A stretch of DNA of 64,000 nt from Accumulibacter sp036625275. Its GTDB lineage: Bacteria; Pseudomonadota; Gammaproteobacteria; Burkholderiales; Rhodocyclaceae. Below the pieces are notes generated by a model, which saw only the letters and a list, made by a program, of their open reading frames with translations, was not told the origin of the DNA and made no database searches. The translations under genes and the position numbers were made by a program. This document shows, piece by piece, positions 25,936-35,491 of this stretch (its first letter is position 1; each line of letters begins with the position of its first letter). The DNA is taken from NCBI RefSeq assembly GCF_036625275.1, contig NZ_JAZKUD010000010.1, positions 1-64,000 on the forward strand, written 5' to 3'.

Positions 25936-27306
25936 GTCACCCGCCACCTTCATCTTTTCGATGAGCAAAGAACCCACTTGCTTCGAGCCGCGTACCAGGA
26001 CGTCGTTGCCGACTGCCGCAAGGTTCCTGAACATGTCGCGCAGATTGCCGGCAATGGTGATCCCTTCCACCGGGTGTACGATTTCGCCGCCTTCGATCCA
26101 GTAACCGGCTGCACCGCGCGAATAATCGCCGGTCACATAGTTGACCCCTTGACCGAGCAACTCGGTGACCAGCAATCCACGTCCCATCTTTTTGAGCAGG
26201 CCCCGCAGATCACGTTTCCCCGGCCGGACGATCAGGTTGTGGCAGCCACCAGCATTGCCCGTGCTCTGCATTCCCAGCTTGCGTGCGCTGTAGGCGCTCA
26301 GAAAGTAGCCCTGCAGCCTGCCGTCGACCAGCACTTCACGGTCATGCGTCGCAACCCCGTCGCTATCGAAATAGCCGCTCGCCAGGCCACTGGGCAGATG
26401 TGGCCGCTCGCTGATCTGTACCTGCTTCGAAAAGACGCGCTTGCCGAGACTGTCGACCAGAAAGGACGTTTTCCGGTACAGGCTGCCACCGCTGACTGCA
26501 TGCACGAAATTGCCGATCAGTGAAGAGGCGAGCGGCGCCTCGAAAACGACCGGCACCCGGCAGGTCCTGACCTTGCGCGCGGCGAGTCGTGAGACGGCTC
26601 GCCGTGCGGCGATCTCGCCAATCGATTCGGGAGAGCCCATCGCCGAGGGGTTGCGAGCCGTCGAATACCAGTCGTCACGCTGCATGTTTTCGTTCTTGCC
26701 GGCAATCACCGAGCACGAAAGATAATGCCGCGAACTCGGGTAGCCGCCCATGAAACCCAGGCTGTTGGCTGAAATGAACTGCCCTTCCTGGATCGACACC
26801 GTCGCCCCTTCCGAGTTGCTGATCTGTGGGCTGACGGCAAACGCAGCCTGCTCGCAACGCTGGGCAAGCTCGACAGCCGCTTCGACCGAGAGCAGCCAAG
26901 GGTGGTAGAGATCGAGATCCGGCAGGCGGCCGCTGTCGATGGCCAGCAACTCCAGGTCGGGCAGGCCGGCACAGGGGTCGGCGGCTGTAAAGCGGGCAAT
27001 GTTCAAGGCCGCGTCGACGGTCTCGCGCCAGGCCGTCGAAGAAAAGTCGGAGGTGCTCGCCTGCCCCTTCCGCTGACCCAGATAGACCGAGACCGCAATT
27101 CCCTTGTCGCGGTTGTATTCGATGGTTTCGACCTCGCCGCAGCGAACCGTCACCGACTGACCAAACCCTACCGAGACGTCGACCTCGCAGGCGCTGGCCC
27201 CCTGCTTGCCGGCATAAGCCATGACGTCCTGTGCCAGTTGCTGGAGAACTTCGAGACGGTGACTGAAGCGTGATTCGCTAACGGCAATGGGGGCTGAACG
27301 GGGCAT
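25933..27306 (-). CDS. pmbA: PmbA/TldE metalloprotease subunit
   Basis: The 457-residue TldE-type protein pairs with TldD to form a protease that processes small peptides and unfolded helical substrates. Conserved stretches are VTVRCGEVETIEYNRDKGIAVSVYLG at the N terminus, RVFSKQVQISERPHLPSGLASGYFDSDGVATHDREV, and the C-terminal VTGDYSRGAAGYWIEGGEIVHPVEGITIAGNLRDMF. The catalytic HExxxH lies in TldD, so its absence here is expected. ATG at 27306 is chosen over an upstream TTG. Confidence 0.95.
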   Translation of the reverse strand: MPRSAPIAVSESRFSHRLEVLQQLAQDVMAYAGKQGASACEVDVSVGFGQSVTVRCGEVETIEYNRDKGIAVSVYLGQRKGQASTSDFSSTAWRETVDAALNIARFTAADPCAGLPDLELLAIDSGRLPDLDLYHPWLLSVEAAVELAQRCEQAAFAVSPQISNSEGATVSIQEGQFISANSLGFMGGYPSSRHYLSCSVIAGKNENMQRDDWYSTARNPSAMGSPESIGEIAARRAVSRLAARKVRTCRVPVVFEAPLASSLIGNFVHAVSGGSLYRKTSFLVDSLGKRVFSKQVQISERPHLPSGLASGYFDSDGVATHDREVLVDGRLQGYFLSAYSARKLGMQSTGNAGGCHNLIVRPGKRDLRGLLKKMGRGLLVTELLGQGVNYVTGDYSRGAAGYWIEGGEIVHPVEGITIAGNLRDMFRNLAAVGNDVLVRGSKQVGSLLIEKMKVAGD

Positions 27307-27421
27307 GGGAGCGGTCGCCGGAGGCAAAAAACGCTATCATAGCAGTTCCCCGAAAGACGCCGCGCCGGATCGCCGGCCCTTCCGGTTTCACCCGCACCAG
27401 TGAAAGGCACGTTTCAAGCCG

Positions 27422-27958
27422 ATGAGCACCCTCGAAGAAGCGCCCGCACCCCCATCGAAAACACAACGCAAGCGGGCCATGGAAGAACTCCAGGCGCTCG
27501 GCGAGGAACTCGTGGAACTGGCCACCGATCGGCTCAACAAGATCGCGCTCCCGGAAGATCTGCTCGCCGCCGTCCGTGAAACCCGGCGCATGTCCCGACA
27601 CGACGATGCGCGGCGGCGCCAGCTACAGTATATCGGCCGCCTGATGCGCGACGTCGATCCGGCGCCGATCCGCCATGCTCTGGCGGCGGTGCGCGGCGAA
27701 TCAGCCGAAGAAACCGGCAAACTGCACCGCCTCGAACGCCTGCGCGCCGAACTGATGGCGGATGAGCAGGTCCTCTACCGAATCGCCAGTGCGTCCCCGT
27801 CGATCGACCTGCAGCACCTGCGCTCGCTGCGCCGCGCCGCCCTGCTCGAGCAGGCACAGGGCAAGCCACCGCGCAGTTTCCGCGCCATCTTCCGGTTCCT
27901 CAAGGAACTCGAGCAGGGCGACCCCTCACCGGACAACAACGATGAACACGAACCCTGA
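27422..27958 (+). CDS. darP: Ribosome biogenesis factor DarP (YjgA, DUF615)
   Basis: The 178-residue charged alpha-helical protein has the DUF615 patterns KTQRKRAMEELQALGEELVEL, RLNKIALPEDLLAAVRETRRM, RRQLQYIGRLMRDVD and HLRSLRRAALLEQ. E. coli YjgA associates with 50S assembly intermediates. It is divergent from pmbA, a pairing common in Proteobacteria. Its stop overlaps the mog start. Confidence 0.93.
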   Translation: MSTLEEAPAPPSKTQRKRAMEELQALGEELVELATDRLNKIALPEDLLAAVRETRRMSRHDDARRRQLQYIGRLMRDVDPAPIRHALAAVRGESAEETGKLHRLERLRAELMADEQVLYRIASASPSIDLQHLRSLRRAALLEQAQGKPPRSFRAIFRFLKELEQGDPSPDNNDEHEP

Positions 27959-28625
27959 TCGAGAATTGCTGATCGGCCTGGTGTCGATCAGCGACCGCGC
28001 CTCGCAAGGCATCTATGAGGACCAAGGCATCCCGGCGCTACGCGAATGGTTTGCCGGCGCCTTGTGCAGTCCCTGGCGAATGGAAACCCGCCTGATTGCC
28101 GACGACCAGGCGGCAATCGAAGCAACGCTGGTCGAATTGGTCGATGCCGTCGGCTGCCACCTGGTGCTGACCACCGGTGGCACCGGCCCAGCCGCCCGCG
28201 ACGTCACGCCAGAAGCCACTCTGGCGGTCGCCGACAAGGTGATGCCGGGCTTCGGTGAAGAAATGCGGCGCATCAGCCTCCACTTCGTTCCGACCGCCAT
28301 TCTCTCGCGTCAAGTCGGGGTGATTCGTGGGCAGGCGCTGATCCTCAATCTGCCGGGGCAACCGAAGTCGATCCGGGAAACCCTGGAAGGAGTCAAGGCT
28401 GCCGACGGCACGGTGCTGGCGAATGGCATCTTCGCAGCAGTTCCCTACTGCATCGACCTGATCGGCGGTCCCTACATCGAAACGATTGATGCAGTGATCA
28501 AGGCTTTCCGGCCAAAATCCGCGCGCCGGCTGGCCTCGAAGGAGCCAGTGCGGACGCCGGACATGGGCGGCAAGACGAGTACCGCGGACGACACCGCAGC
28601 GCGGCCATCCGGCGAGGACGCGTGA
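27942..28625 (+). CDS. mog: Molybdopterin adenylyltransferase Mog/MogA
   Basis: The 227-residue enzyme activates molybdopterin by adenylation before Mo insertion. It shows IGLVSISDRASQGIYEDQGI, LVLTTGGTGPAARDVTPEAT with the conserved GGTG, EMRRISLHFVPTAILSRQVG and LNLPGQPKSI. A 35-residue hydrophilic C-terminal tail is extra. The start overlaps the end of darP by 17 bp, so it is translationally coupled. It supplies the cofactor for NasA encoded 500 bp on. Confidence 0.93.
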   Translation: MNTNPDRELLIGLVSISDRASQGIYEDQGIPALREWFAGALCSPWRMETRLIADDQAAIEATLVELVDAVGCHLVLTTGGTGPAARDVTPEATLAVADKVMPGFGEEMRRISLHFVPTAILSRQVGVIRGQALILNLPGQPKSIRETLEGVKAADGTVLANGIFAAVPYCIDLIGGPYIETIDAVIKAFRPKSARRLASKEPVRTPDMGGKTSTADDTAARPSGEDA

Positions 28626-28649
28626 TTCGACGCTGACGCGCCGTTCACA

Positions 28650-28844
28650 TTAAGCAGAGGTATCGACCCGATTACCCAGATGCGGCGGGTTGCTGGGAGC
28701 TGCCTGCGCAGCTGCTTCAACCAGTTGCAGCGCGCCTTGCGCCTGCACGTCGAGCGTCTTTTTCAGTACCGCCATCTGGACCGCATCGGCCGTTCTGGCT
28801 TGGCTCATTTCAGTCGCCGCAGCGGCGATTCCGCTTACGTTCAT
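28650..28844 (-). CDS. YjfB-like putative motility protein
   Basis: The 64-residue protein starts MNVSGIAAAATEMSQARTAD, continues VLKKTLDVQAQGALQLVEA and ends NPPHLGNRVDTSA. This is the full-length pattern of the small YjfB family seen near flagellar genes; the molecular role is unknown. The start follows GGAG by 8 bp. No flagellar gene is nearby. Confidence 0.85.
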   Translation of the reverse strand: MNVSGIAAAATEMSQARTADAVQMAVLKKTLDVQAQGALQLVEAAAQAAPSNPPHLGNRVDTSA

Positions 28845-29129
28845 GATCGCTACTCCAATGAATTGATGACCCGTGCGATAGTCTCTACGGCACCTCCGGG
28901 CGGATCTTGAGGGCGGGTTATGCCTTGCTCACCGGCTGTCGTTCGCCAGCAGCGCCTCCAGGACCCTCTGCCGAATCGGGTGGGCAGGAACGCCCCGCAT
29001 TGAGGCAGCCGCGAGACGCGGCGCACCATGACGAGGCGCAGTTGCCGAAAAAACGCCCGCGAGACAGGCCATCCCCATGATTTATCATGGTGGCACGCCT
29101 ATTGCTCTGCACAATCAGGAGCCATCATC

Positions 29130-31865
29130 ATGAACCAGCAAATCAAATCCACCTGTTGTTACTGCGGCGTCGGTTGCGGGTTGCTGATCGAAACCGAAGA
29201 CGGACAGATCGTTGGCGTACGCGGCGACCCCGACCACCCCGCCAACCTCGGCCGGCTGTGCAGCAAGGGCGCGGCGCTGCACCTGACGGCAAAGCCGGAT
29301 GATCGCCTGCTGCATCCGAAACTGCGCCTGGACCGCAGTCTGCCGCGTCAGCGCGTCGGCTGGGACACGGCGCTCGATCATGCGGCCGATCGTTTTGCCG
29401 AGATCATCCGCAGGCATGGACCTGACAGCGTCGCCTTCTACGTCTCAGGGCAGTTGCTGACCGAGGACTATTACGTCTTCAACAAGCTCGCCAAGGGGCT
29501 GATCGGCACCAACAACATCGACACCAACTCGCGCCTGTGCATGTCGTCGGCAGTGGTCGGTTACAAGCAGACGCTCGGCGCCGATGCGCCACCTTGTTGT
29601 TACGAGGACATCGCCCTGACCGACTGCCTGCTGATTGCCGGTGCCAACCCGGCGATCGCGCATCCGATCGTCTTTCGCCGTATCGAGGATGCCCGCGCCG
29701 CCAATCCGGAACTGCGGATCATCGTCATCGACCCACGTCGCAGCGAAACCGCCGCCCTGGCCGACCTGCACCTGGCGCTCAGGCCCGGTACCGACATCGC
29801 ACTCTACAACGGTCTGCTCAACGTCCTGCTCGGCGAGCAACTCGTCGATCGTGACTACATCGCCCGGCATACCGAAGGCTTCGACGAACTCGAAGCTCTC
29901 GTTGCCGCCTACCCACCAGCGGCGGTGGCCAGAATCTGCGGCCTCGCCGAAACCGACATCATCCAGGCGGCACGCTGGTTCGGTACTGCCGGCGCGGCGC
30001 TGTCGCTATACTGCCAGGGACTCAACCAGTCGTCGCACGGCACGCACAACAACGCGGCGCTGATCCACCTGCATCTGGCCACCGGCCAGATTGGCCGCCC
30101 CGGTGCCGGCCCCTTCTCGCTGACCGGACAACCGAACGCCATGGGCGGCCGTGAGGTCGGCGGCCTGGCCAACCTGCTTTCAGCGCACCGCGACCTCGCC
30201 AACCCCAAACACCGGGACGAAGTGGCGCGCCTGTGGGGCCTCCCGTCGGTTCCCGCAGCGCCCGGCAGGACCGCGGTCGAACTCTTTGCGGGGCTCAAGC
30301 GCGGAGTGCTCAAGGCCGTCTGGATCGCCTGCACCAATCCTGCGCAATCGCTGCCTGACCAGGCCGAAGTACGCGCCGCGCTGCAGGCCGCCGAGTTCGT
30401 CGTGTTGCAGGAAGCCTACGCCAATACCGACACGGCCGCCTATGCGGATCTTCTGCTGCCGGCGACCACCTGGGGCGAAAAGGAAGGAACGGTCACCAAC
30501 TCCGAGCGCCGCATCACCCACCTGACCCCGGCGGTCGCCCCGCCCGGCGAGGCACGCCACGACTGGCAGATCGCCGTCGATTTCGCGCGCCGTCTGGGTG
30601 CCCGCCTCGAACAGGCGCTGACCGCGAAGCTGTTTCCCTACACCAACGCCGAGGCAATTTTCATCGAACATCGTGAAAGCACGCGCGGGCGCGACCTCGA
30701 CATCACCGGCCTGAGCTACGCGCTGCTCGACGCAGCCGGCCCGCAGCAGTGGCCTTTTCCCGAGGGCGCCAGCCACGGACGCCAGCGCCTGTACGAAGAC
30801 GGCGTCTTCACGACTCCCAGCGGGCGGGCGCGTTTCGTCCAGGTCGAACACCAGCCGACTGCCGAAGGTACCGACGCCAGGCACCCGATCAGCCTGCTCT
30901 CCGGCCGTCTGCGCGACCAATGGCACGGCATGAGCCGCACCGGCAGCGTCGCGCGGCTGTTCAATCTCGATGACCAGCCGCTACTGTCGATGCACCCGGA
31001 CGACCTTCAGCAGCACGGCCTCGCCGCCGGCGACCTGGCACAGGTGGACAGCGCACGTGGCGACATCGTCGTGCGCGTCAAACCGGATGCCGGTCTGTCC
31101 CGTGGTTGTGCCTGGCTGCCGATGCACTGGGGCAGCCAGTTCATGAACAGCGCCGGGGTCAACACGCTGACCACTTCGGCACGCGACCCTTACTCGCAAC
31201 AACCCGAACTCAAGCACGCTGCGGTGGCGGTCAACAAGGCCGACCTGCCGTGGCAACTGGTGATTTTGCGCAAGGCCGGGCCTGGCGAACTGGCCGCGTC
31301 TGCCCTGCTCGCCAGGGCAAGGACACTGCTCGGCGAGTTCGCCTTCGCCAGTGTCGGACTCTACGGTCGCGCCGAGCCGCTGGTGATCTTTCGCGCCGCG
31401 CACCCGCAGGCACTGCCGGAAAGTCGCCTGCAGGAAATCGACGCCCTGTTCGGCCTCGGCGACAACGCGGCAGCGATCGTCTATGCCGACCCCCGCCGCC
31501 AGATCAGCAAACGCGCGCTGGCACCGGACGGCAAACTGACCGGCGTTCGCCTCGCTGGCGAGACGCAGGCAGAGGGGTGGCTCAAGGAGGTGATGGCCGA
31601 CGACACGCTCGATGCCGAGCTGATCCGCTGGGCTGTCGCGCCGATCGGCCGGCGCCCCGGCAACCTGCCGCCATGCAGCCATGTGGTCTGCAAATGCGCC
31701 GATGTCACCGCCGCGCAGATCACCAGCGACCTTGCCGCCGGGGCGACGCTGGCCGTACTGCAGAAGCAACGGAAATGCGGTACCTTCTGTGGCTCCTGTC
31801 TGCCGGAACTCCGACAGATGATTTCTGGCCAGGCGCTGCGCGCCAGTGACGCCGCAGTGCTGTGA
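29130..31865 (+). CDS. nasA: Assimilatory nitrate reductase catalytic subunit NasA
   Basis: The 911-residue molybdoenzyme begins with a [4Fe-4S] motif (CCYCGVGCGLL, with GRLCSKG). The Mo-bis-MGD domain contains TNSRLCMSSAVVGYKQTLGADAPP, where the Cys ligates Mo, and GLNQSSHGTHNNAALIHLHL. The MGD-binding C-terminal barrel has LLSGRLRDQWHGMSRTG. The last 80 residues add a BFD-type [2Fe-2S] domain (CSHVVCKCADVT...CGTFCGSC), as in NasA enzymes that take electrons from a reductase or ferredoxin. No nitrite reductase or transporter is adjacent. The ATG follows AGGAG. Confidence 0.94.
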   Translation: MNQQIKSTCCYCGVGCGLLIETEDGQIVGVRGDPDHPANLGRLCSKGAALHLTAKPDDRLLHPKLRLDRSLPRQRVGWDTALDHAADRFAEIIRRHGPDSVAFYVSGQLLTEDYYVFNKLAKGLIGTNNIDTNSRLCMSSAVVGYKQTLGADAPPCCYEDIALTDCLLIAGANPAIAHPIVFRRIEDARAANPELRIIVIDPRRSETAALADLHLALRPGTDIALYNGLLNVLLGEQLVDRDYIARHTEGFDELEALVAAYPPAAVARICGLAETDIIQAARWFGTAGAALSLYCQGLNQSSHGTHNNAALIHLHLATGQIGRPGAGPFSLTGQPNAMGGREVGGLANLLSAHRDLANPKHRDEVARLWGLPSVPAAPGRTAVELFAGLKRGVLKAVWIACTNPAQSLPDQAEVRAALQAAEFVVLQEAYANTDTAAYADLLLPATTWGEKEGTVTNSERRITHLTPAVAPPGEARHDWQIAVDFARRLGARLEQALTAKLFPYTNAEAIFIEHRESTRGRDLDITGLSYALLDAAGPQQWPFPEGASHGRQRLYEDGVFTTPSGRARFVQVEHQPTAEGTDARHPISLLSGRLRDQWHGMSRTGSVARLFNLDDQPLLSMHPDDLQQHGLAAGDLAQVDSARGDIVVRVKPDAGLSRGCAWLPMHWGSQFMNSAGVNTLTTSARDPYSQQPELKHAAVAVNKADLPWQLVILRKAGPGELAASALLARARTLLGEFAFASVGLYGRAEPLVIFRAAHPQALPESRLQEIDALFGLGDNAAAIVYADPRRQISKRALAPDGKLTGVRLAGETQAEGWLKEVMADDTLDAELIRWAVAPIGRRPGNLPPCSHVVCKCADVTAAQITSDLAAGATLAVLQKQRKCGTFCGSCLPELRQMISGQALRASDAAVL

Positions 31866-31882
31866 GCATACCGGGAGGGAGC

Positions 31883-32869
31883 ATGGATTTTGCGTCGATC
31901 ATCAGGGAAATCGGACGCGGTGCGACAGGCGCACGCGACCTGTCACGCAGCGACGCCCAGCAGCTCTACGGTGCGATGCTCGATGGCGAGGTTCCGGATC
32001 TCGAACTCGGGGCGATCGCCATCGCGTTGCGCATGAAGACCGAAACGGTCGATGAAATGGGCGGCTTTCTCGCCGCCGCGAATGCCCGCCTGCCGACCCT
32101 GCGACGCCCCCCGTGTGGAAAGATCCGGCCGGTGGTCATCCCGACCTATAACGGGGCACGCCGCAACGCCAATCTGACCCCTCTGCTGGCACTGTTGCTA
32201 CAACGCTTCGATGTCCCGGTGCTGCTGCATGGCTTGAGCGACGATTACGGGCGGGTCACCAGTGAGCAGATCCTGTGCGAGTACGGCCTGCGGGCATGCG
32301 GCAGTGTGCAGGAGGCACAGCGCCTGATCGATCAACGCCGTATTGCCTACCTGCCGCTGCCCTTGCTTTCTCCCGGCCTCGCCCACCAGCTCGCCCTGCG
32401 CAGCCGCCTCGGACTGCGCAACAGCGCGCACAGCCTGGTCAAGATGATCGACCCTTTTACAGGCGACTCTCTGCTGGTCACCGCCGCGACACACCCCGAT
32501 TACCTCAGCAGCATGCGCGCGCTGCTCACCGGCGCCGGCGCCAACGCGCTCCTGTTGCGCGGCACCGAGGGCGAACCCTTTGCCAATCCCAAGCGACGCC
32601 CACTGATCGAACATCTCCACGACGGTGTCAACGACATCCTCTTCGAAGCCGAGCACGACAGCCTCAGAAACCTGCCGCAGCTCCCCGAGAACTGCGACGC
32701 CAAAGCTACCGTCGCCTGGATGCGCCGCGTTCTCGTCGGCGAAGTCTCGCTGCCGCTACCGATCGCCAACCAGCTTGCCTGCTGTCTTTATGCCTGCGGC
32801 CGGGCAAGCAGCTTTTATCAGGCCAAGGCGCTGGTGGCGGTGGAGGGGAAGGGGTTGGCGGTGGTTTAG
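31883..32869 (+). CDS. ybiB: YbiB/TrpD2-like glycosyl transferase-fold DNA-binding protein
   Basis: The 328-residue protein has an anthranilate-phosphoribosyltransferase fold (ARDLSRSDAQQLYGAMLDGE, then PVVIPTYNGARRNANLTPLLALLLQRFDVPVLLHG and NSAHSLVKMIDPF). The catalytic PRPP-binding residues of TrpD are not kept. YbiB/TrpD2 homologues bind nucleic acid and are linked to the SOS response. The ATG just after GGGAGGGAGC is used rather than GTG at 31862, which overlaps the nasA stop. It commonly sits beside nasA in betaproteobacteria. Confidence 0.88.
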   Translation: MDFASIIREIGRGATGARDLSRSDAQQLYGAMLDGEVPDLELGAIAIALRMKTETVDEMGGFLAAANARLPTLRRPPCGKIRPVVIPTYNGARRNANLTPLLALLLQRFDVPVLLHGLSDDYGRVTSEQILCEYGLRACGSVQEAQRLIDQRRIAYLPLPLLSPGLAHQLALRSRLGLRNSAHSLVKMIDPFTGDSLLVTAATHPDYLSSMRALLTGAGANALLLRGTEGEPFANPKRRPLIEHLHDGVNDILFEAEHDSLRNLPQLPENCDAKATVAWMRRVLVGEVSLPLPIANQLACCLYACGRASSFYQAKALVAVEGKGLAVV

Positions 32870-33198
32870 TGGCCGGGCAGGCAACATCCTGACCCGTCCA
32901 GACGGGCGGGATCTGACGATTTAGCGGGCGCTTCACTGGACTACTGCCCACTTCACCGTGTTGGCAATCCGCGCCCGGATTCACGACTTCGGCCACTGCC
33001 CAGGCGGCAGCGAGGCGTTGTTCCGCGCCGATCACGCTGAAAAGGACGACGTCCTGCGGGTTTTCGGTGGCGACGCGTTGACCGGTTTCACAACGATCAG
33101 ATTCTACGTAGTCAACAGGCAGGACCGGCCCCCGCTGACGAATCGCTTGCCACTCTGGTGTAACGATTGTATATACAGGCTTTTTCGGCCATAGACCC
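32870..33198. other. Intergenic region before mobA, no gene supported
   Basis: A minus-strand frame is open across much of it but has no recognisable start or family. A short GTATATAC palindrome at about 33169-33176 lies just before mobA and could be part of its promoter. Otherwise I see nothing distinct. Confidence 0.4.
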
Positions 33199-33819
33199 AT
33201 GAGAGAAGACTTGCCTGATGGAGCAGCGCGCATCACCGGCGTCATTCTCGCGGGTGGGCGCGGTCGCCGCATGGGCAGCGTGGACAAGGGGCTGCAGGAA
33301 TTGTGCGGGCGGCCGCTGGTGGCCTGGGTCATCGAGCGCTTCGGCCCGCAGGTCGACGAACTGCTGATCAATACTAATCGGAACGGCGATTGCTACGCTG
33401 TTTTTGGCCATCGCGTCCTTGCCGACCGGATCCCCGATTTCGCTGGTCCGCTGGCCGGTCTGCATGCCGCGCTGACGGCGGCGACGCACTCGCTGCTGGC
33501 CACTGTTCCCTGCGACGCACCGTTCCTGCCGGGTGATCTGGTGCTTCGCCTGCTGCAGGCCCTGACCACGAGCGGTGCAGACCTTGCCGTCGCCCGCACC
33601 TTCGACCAGCCGCAACCGGTGTTCTGCCTGTGCCGGCGTCACGTCCTGCCGTCGTTGAGCGAATACCTGGAAAGCGGTGGGCGCCGCGTCGACCGCTGGC
33701 ATGCGACGCTGCAGGTGGTCGAGGTGGCTTTCGACGACCAGGCCGAGGCTTTCGAGAACATCAACAGCCGCGAGGATCTGGATCGTCTGGATCACGTCGA
33801 GGGGTCTGGTGCGGGATAG
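33199..33819 (+). CDS. mobA: Molybdenum cofactor guanylyltransferase MobA
   Basis: The 206-residue enzyme links GMP to molybdopterin to make the MGD used by NasA. The GTP-binding loop ITGVILAGGRGRRMGSVDKGLQEL, DELLINTNRN, FAGPLAGLHAAL and TVPCDAPFLPGDLV are the MobA signatures. The C-terminal VEVAFDDQAEAFENINSREDL closes the family pattern. It is convergent with the truncated CoA-transferase gene. Confidence 0.94.
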   Translation: MREDLPDGAARITGVILAGGRGRRMGSVDKGLQELCGRPLVAWVIERFGPQVDELLINTNRNGDCYAVFGHRVLADRIPDFAGPLAGLHAALTAATHSLLATVPCDAPFLPGDLVLRLLQALTTSGADLAVARTFDQPQPVFCLCRRHVLPSLSEYLESGGRRVDRWHATLQVVEVAFDDQAEAFENINSREDLDRLDHVEGSGAG

Positions 33820-33940
33820 CCCGCGTATCGGCGTACCGTGAACGTCGTTCCAGAGGCTGGTGCGTTTGGCGATCTTTTCCATGGTCTTGGGAGTGGGTGA
33901 GTGTAAAAAATACCGACAAGATCTTCCCTGGCTCGTCCCG

Positions 33941-35057
33941 CTCAGATCACCTTCTGCGCGCGCAAGCCGGCGATCTCGTCGGCACTGAAACCGCTCTCGC
34001 GCAGAATCTCCTCGCTGTGCTCGCCGGCACCCGGTGGCGGCAGACGGGCTTCAAAAGGCAGTTCGCTGATCTTGAAGGGCGGTGCGAACTGCTTGACGCC
34101 GGCGACTTCGACGATCATTCCGCGCGCCTGCAACTGTTCGTTTTGCAGGTTCTCCTCGAAACGCAGCACCGGTGTGACGCAGCAATCGACGCGCTCGAAC
34201 AGCGTTGTCCATTCGGCGAAGCTGCGCGTGGCGAAAGTGGTTTCGAGTTCGTGGCGGATGCGCTGGCCTTCGGCACCGGTCGCAAACGCAAAAGGTTTGA
34301 GGTCCGGGCGGTCGATGGCCGTGCACAGCATCTGCCAGAACTTCGGTTCCATCGCACTGACCGCCAAATGGCGGCCATCGCTGGTCGCGTAGACACCGTA
34401 GCTGGGCATGCCGCCGGAGAGCACGTCCTCGCCGCGGGGCAGCGCCTGGCCGAGCCCGAGTACGGCCAGCAAGGGAAAGATCGTGTGCGCGAAAACCGCG
34501 TCGGTCATCACCACATCGACGTAGCGGCCGCAGCCACTGCCGCGGGCATCGTAGACGGCCGCGAGGACGCCGACCAGCGCACTCAAGGAGCCGCCGAGCA
34601 GGTCGCCGATCTGGAAGTTCGGTATTGCAGGGGCGCCGCCGGCGACGCCGATCTGGTCGAGCAGACCGCAATAGCCGAGGTAGTTGAGGTCGTGGCCGGC
34701 ACGGTCACGATACGGCCCATCCTGCCCATAGCCGGTGATCGCGCAGTACACGATGCGCGGGTTGATCGCACACACCGCCTGGTAGCCGATCCCGAGCTTG
34801 TCTACCACGCCGGGGCGGAAGCCTTCGAGGATGACATCGGCGGACGCGGCGAGGCGCAGGAATGCCGCGACACCGGCGGCCTGCTTGAGGTCGAGGGTGA
34901 GGCTGCGCTTGTTGCGGTTCACAAGCTGAAAGTAGCTGATGTCGCCGTGCACCGCACCGGCGCTGCGCGCGTAGTCACCGGCGCGGGTATCTTCGATCTT
35001 GATCACGTCGGCGCCGAGGTCGGCGAGGTGCATGCTGGCTAGCGGCCTCGGCAAGAG
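33941..35057 (-). repeat. Long direct repeat, copy A (CoA-transferase gene)
   Basis: This 1.12-kb segment matches 40843-41959 almost base for base. Identity starts at CTCAGATCACC on one side and stops after GGCAAGAG on the other. Both copies have the same orientation. The 5.8 kb between them carries all the accessory genes. Confidence 0.9.
33942..35054 (-). pseudogene. Alpha-methylacyl-CoA racemase-like (CaiB/BaiF) protein, 5'-truncated second copy
   Basis: The visible 370 residues match the intact gene at 40844-42007 with about 11 substitutions in 367 aligned positions. The first 20 or so residues (LPLAGLRVLDLTRLLPG) are replaced by unrelated sequence at the break near 35057. Catalytic His (GHDLNYLGY), Asp (IGDLLGGSL) and Glu (AMEPKFW) are kept, and the frame has no internal stop, so the break is probably recent or the protein is still maintained. 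The missing segment forms part of the conserved CoA-binding fold, so activity is doubtful. Confidence 0.8.
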
Positions 35058-35098
35058 GCTTGAGAAGGCGCTGCTCGTACTCGCCGAACGGCCGATCG

Positions 35099-35161
35099 CA
35101 ACGGCCGGATCAGACTGGATGCAGTCGTTCAGATTCCTAGGCCACCGGCTGCCACCGACCC
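35099..35161 (-). repeat. Inverted repeat, left arm, flanking the helicase/DUF2290 cassette
   Basis: Its reverse complement (starts GGGTCGGTGGCAGCCGGTGG) matches 38431-38494 with only about four differences. It lies in the 434 bases between the broken CoA-transferase gene and the helicase, a stretch that otherwise holds no gene I can support. Confidence 0.85.
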
Positions 35162-35491
35162 AGAGCAGACGGTGGAGGCTCTTGAGAGCGGCTATTCACC
35201 GCCCCCCGACAACACGAAAGCCGCCGTTCGTTACTCAGGAGTGCTACTCTTGCGCGATCGGCAGCTTTGAAGAGGAAGCGGTCAGTGGGTGCAGGATGGT
35301 GGTCGTCGGCAGCCGGCCATCAAAAGACATAGCGACTGAGACAGAGAATCTGACGCGAGCAGCGGGTAACTGATCGCTAACCGGCCGCCCAGCTCATTGC
35401 CGACTCAGGCAAGTCGTCGGCCATTGCAGGCATCGGTGATCTGGCAAATCTACGGCCGCAATGAAATCACAAATAGAGCGAGGCAAGAAGG

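Noticed and set aside
27762..27941. Longer N terminus for mog
   Set aside because: The extension overlaps darP in another frame and is not conserved-looking. The ATG giving MNTNPDRELLIGLVSISDRA fits the family.
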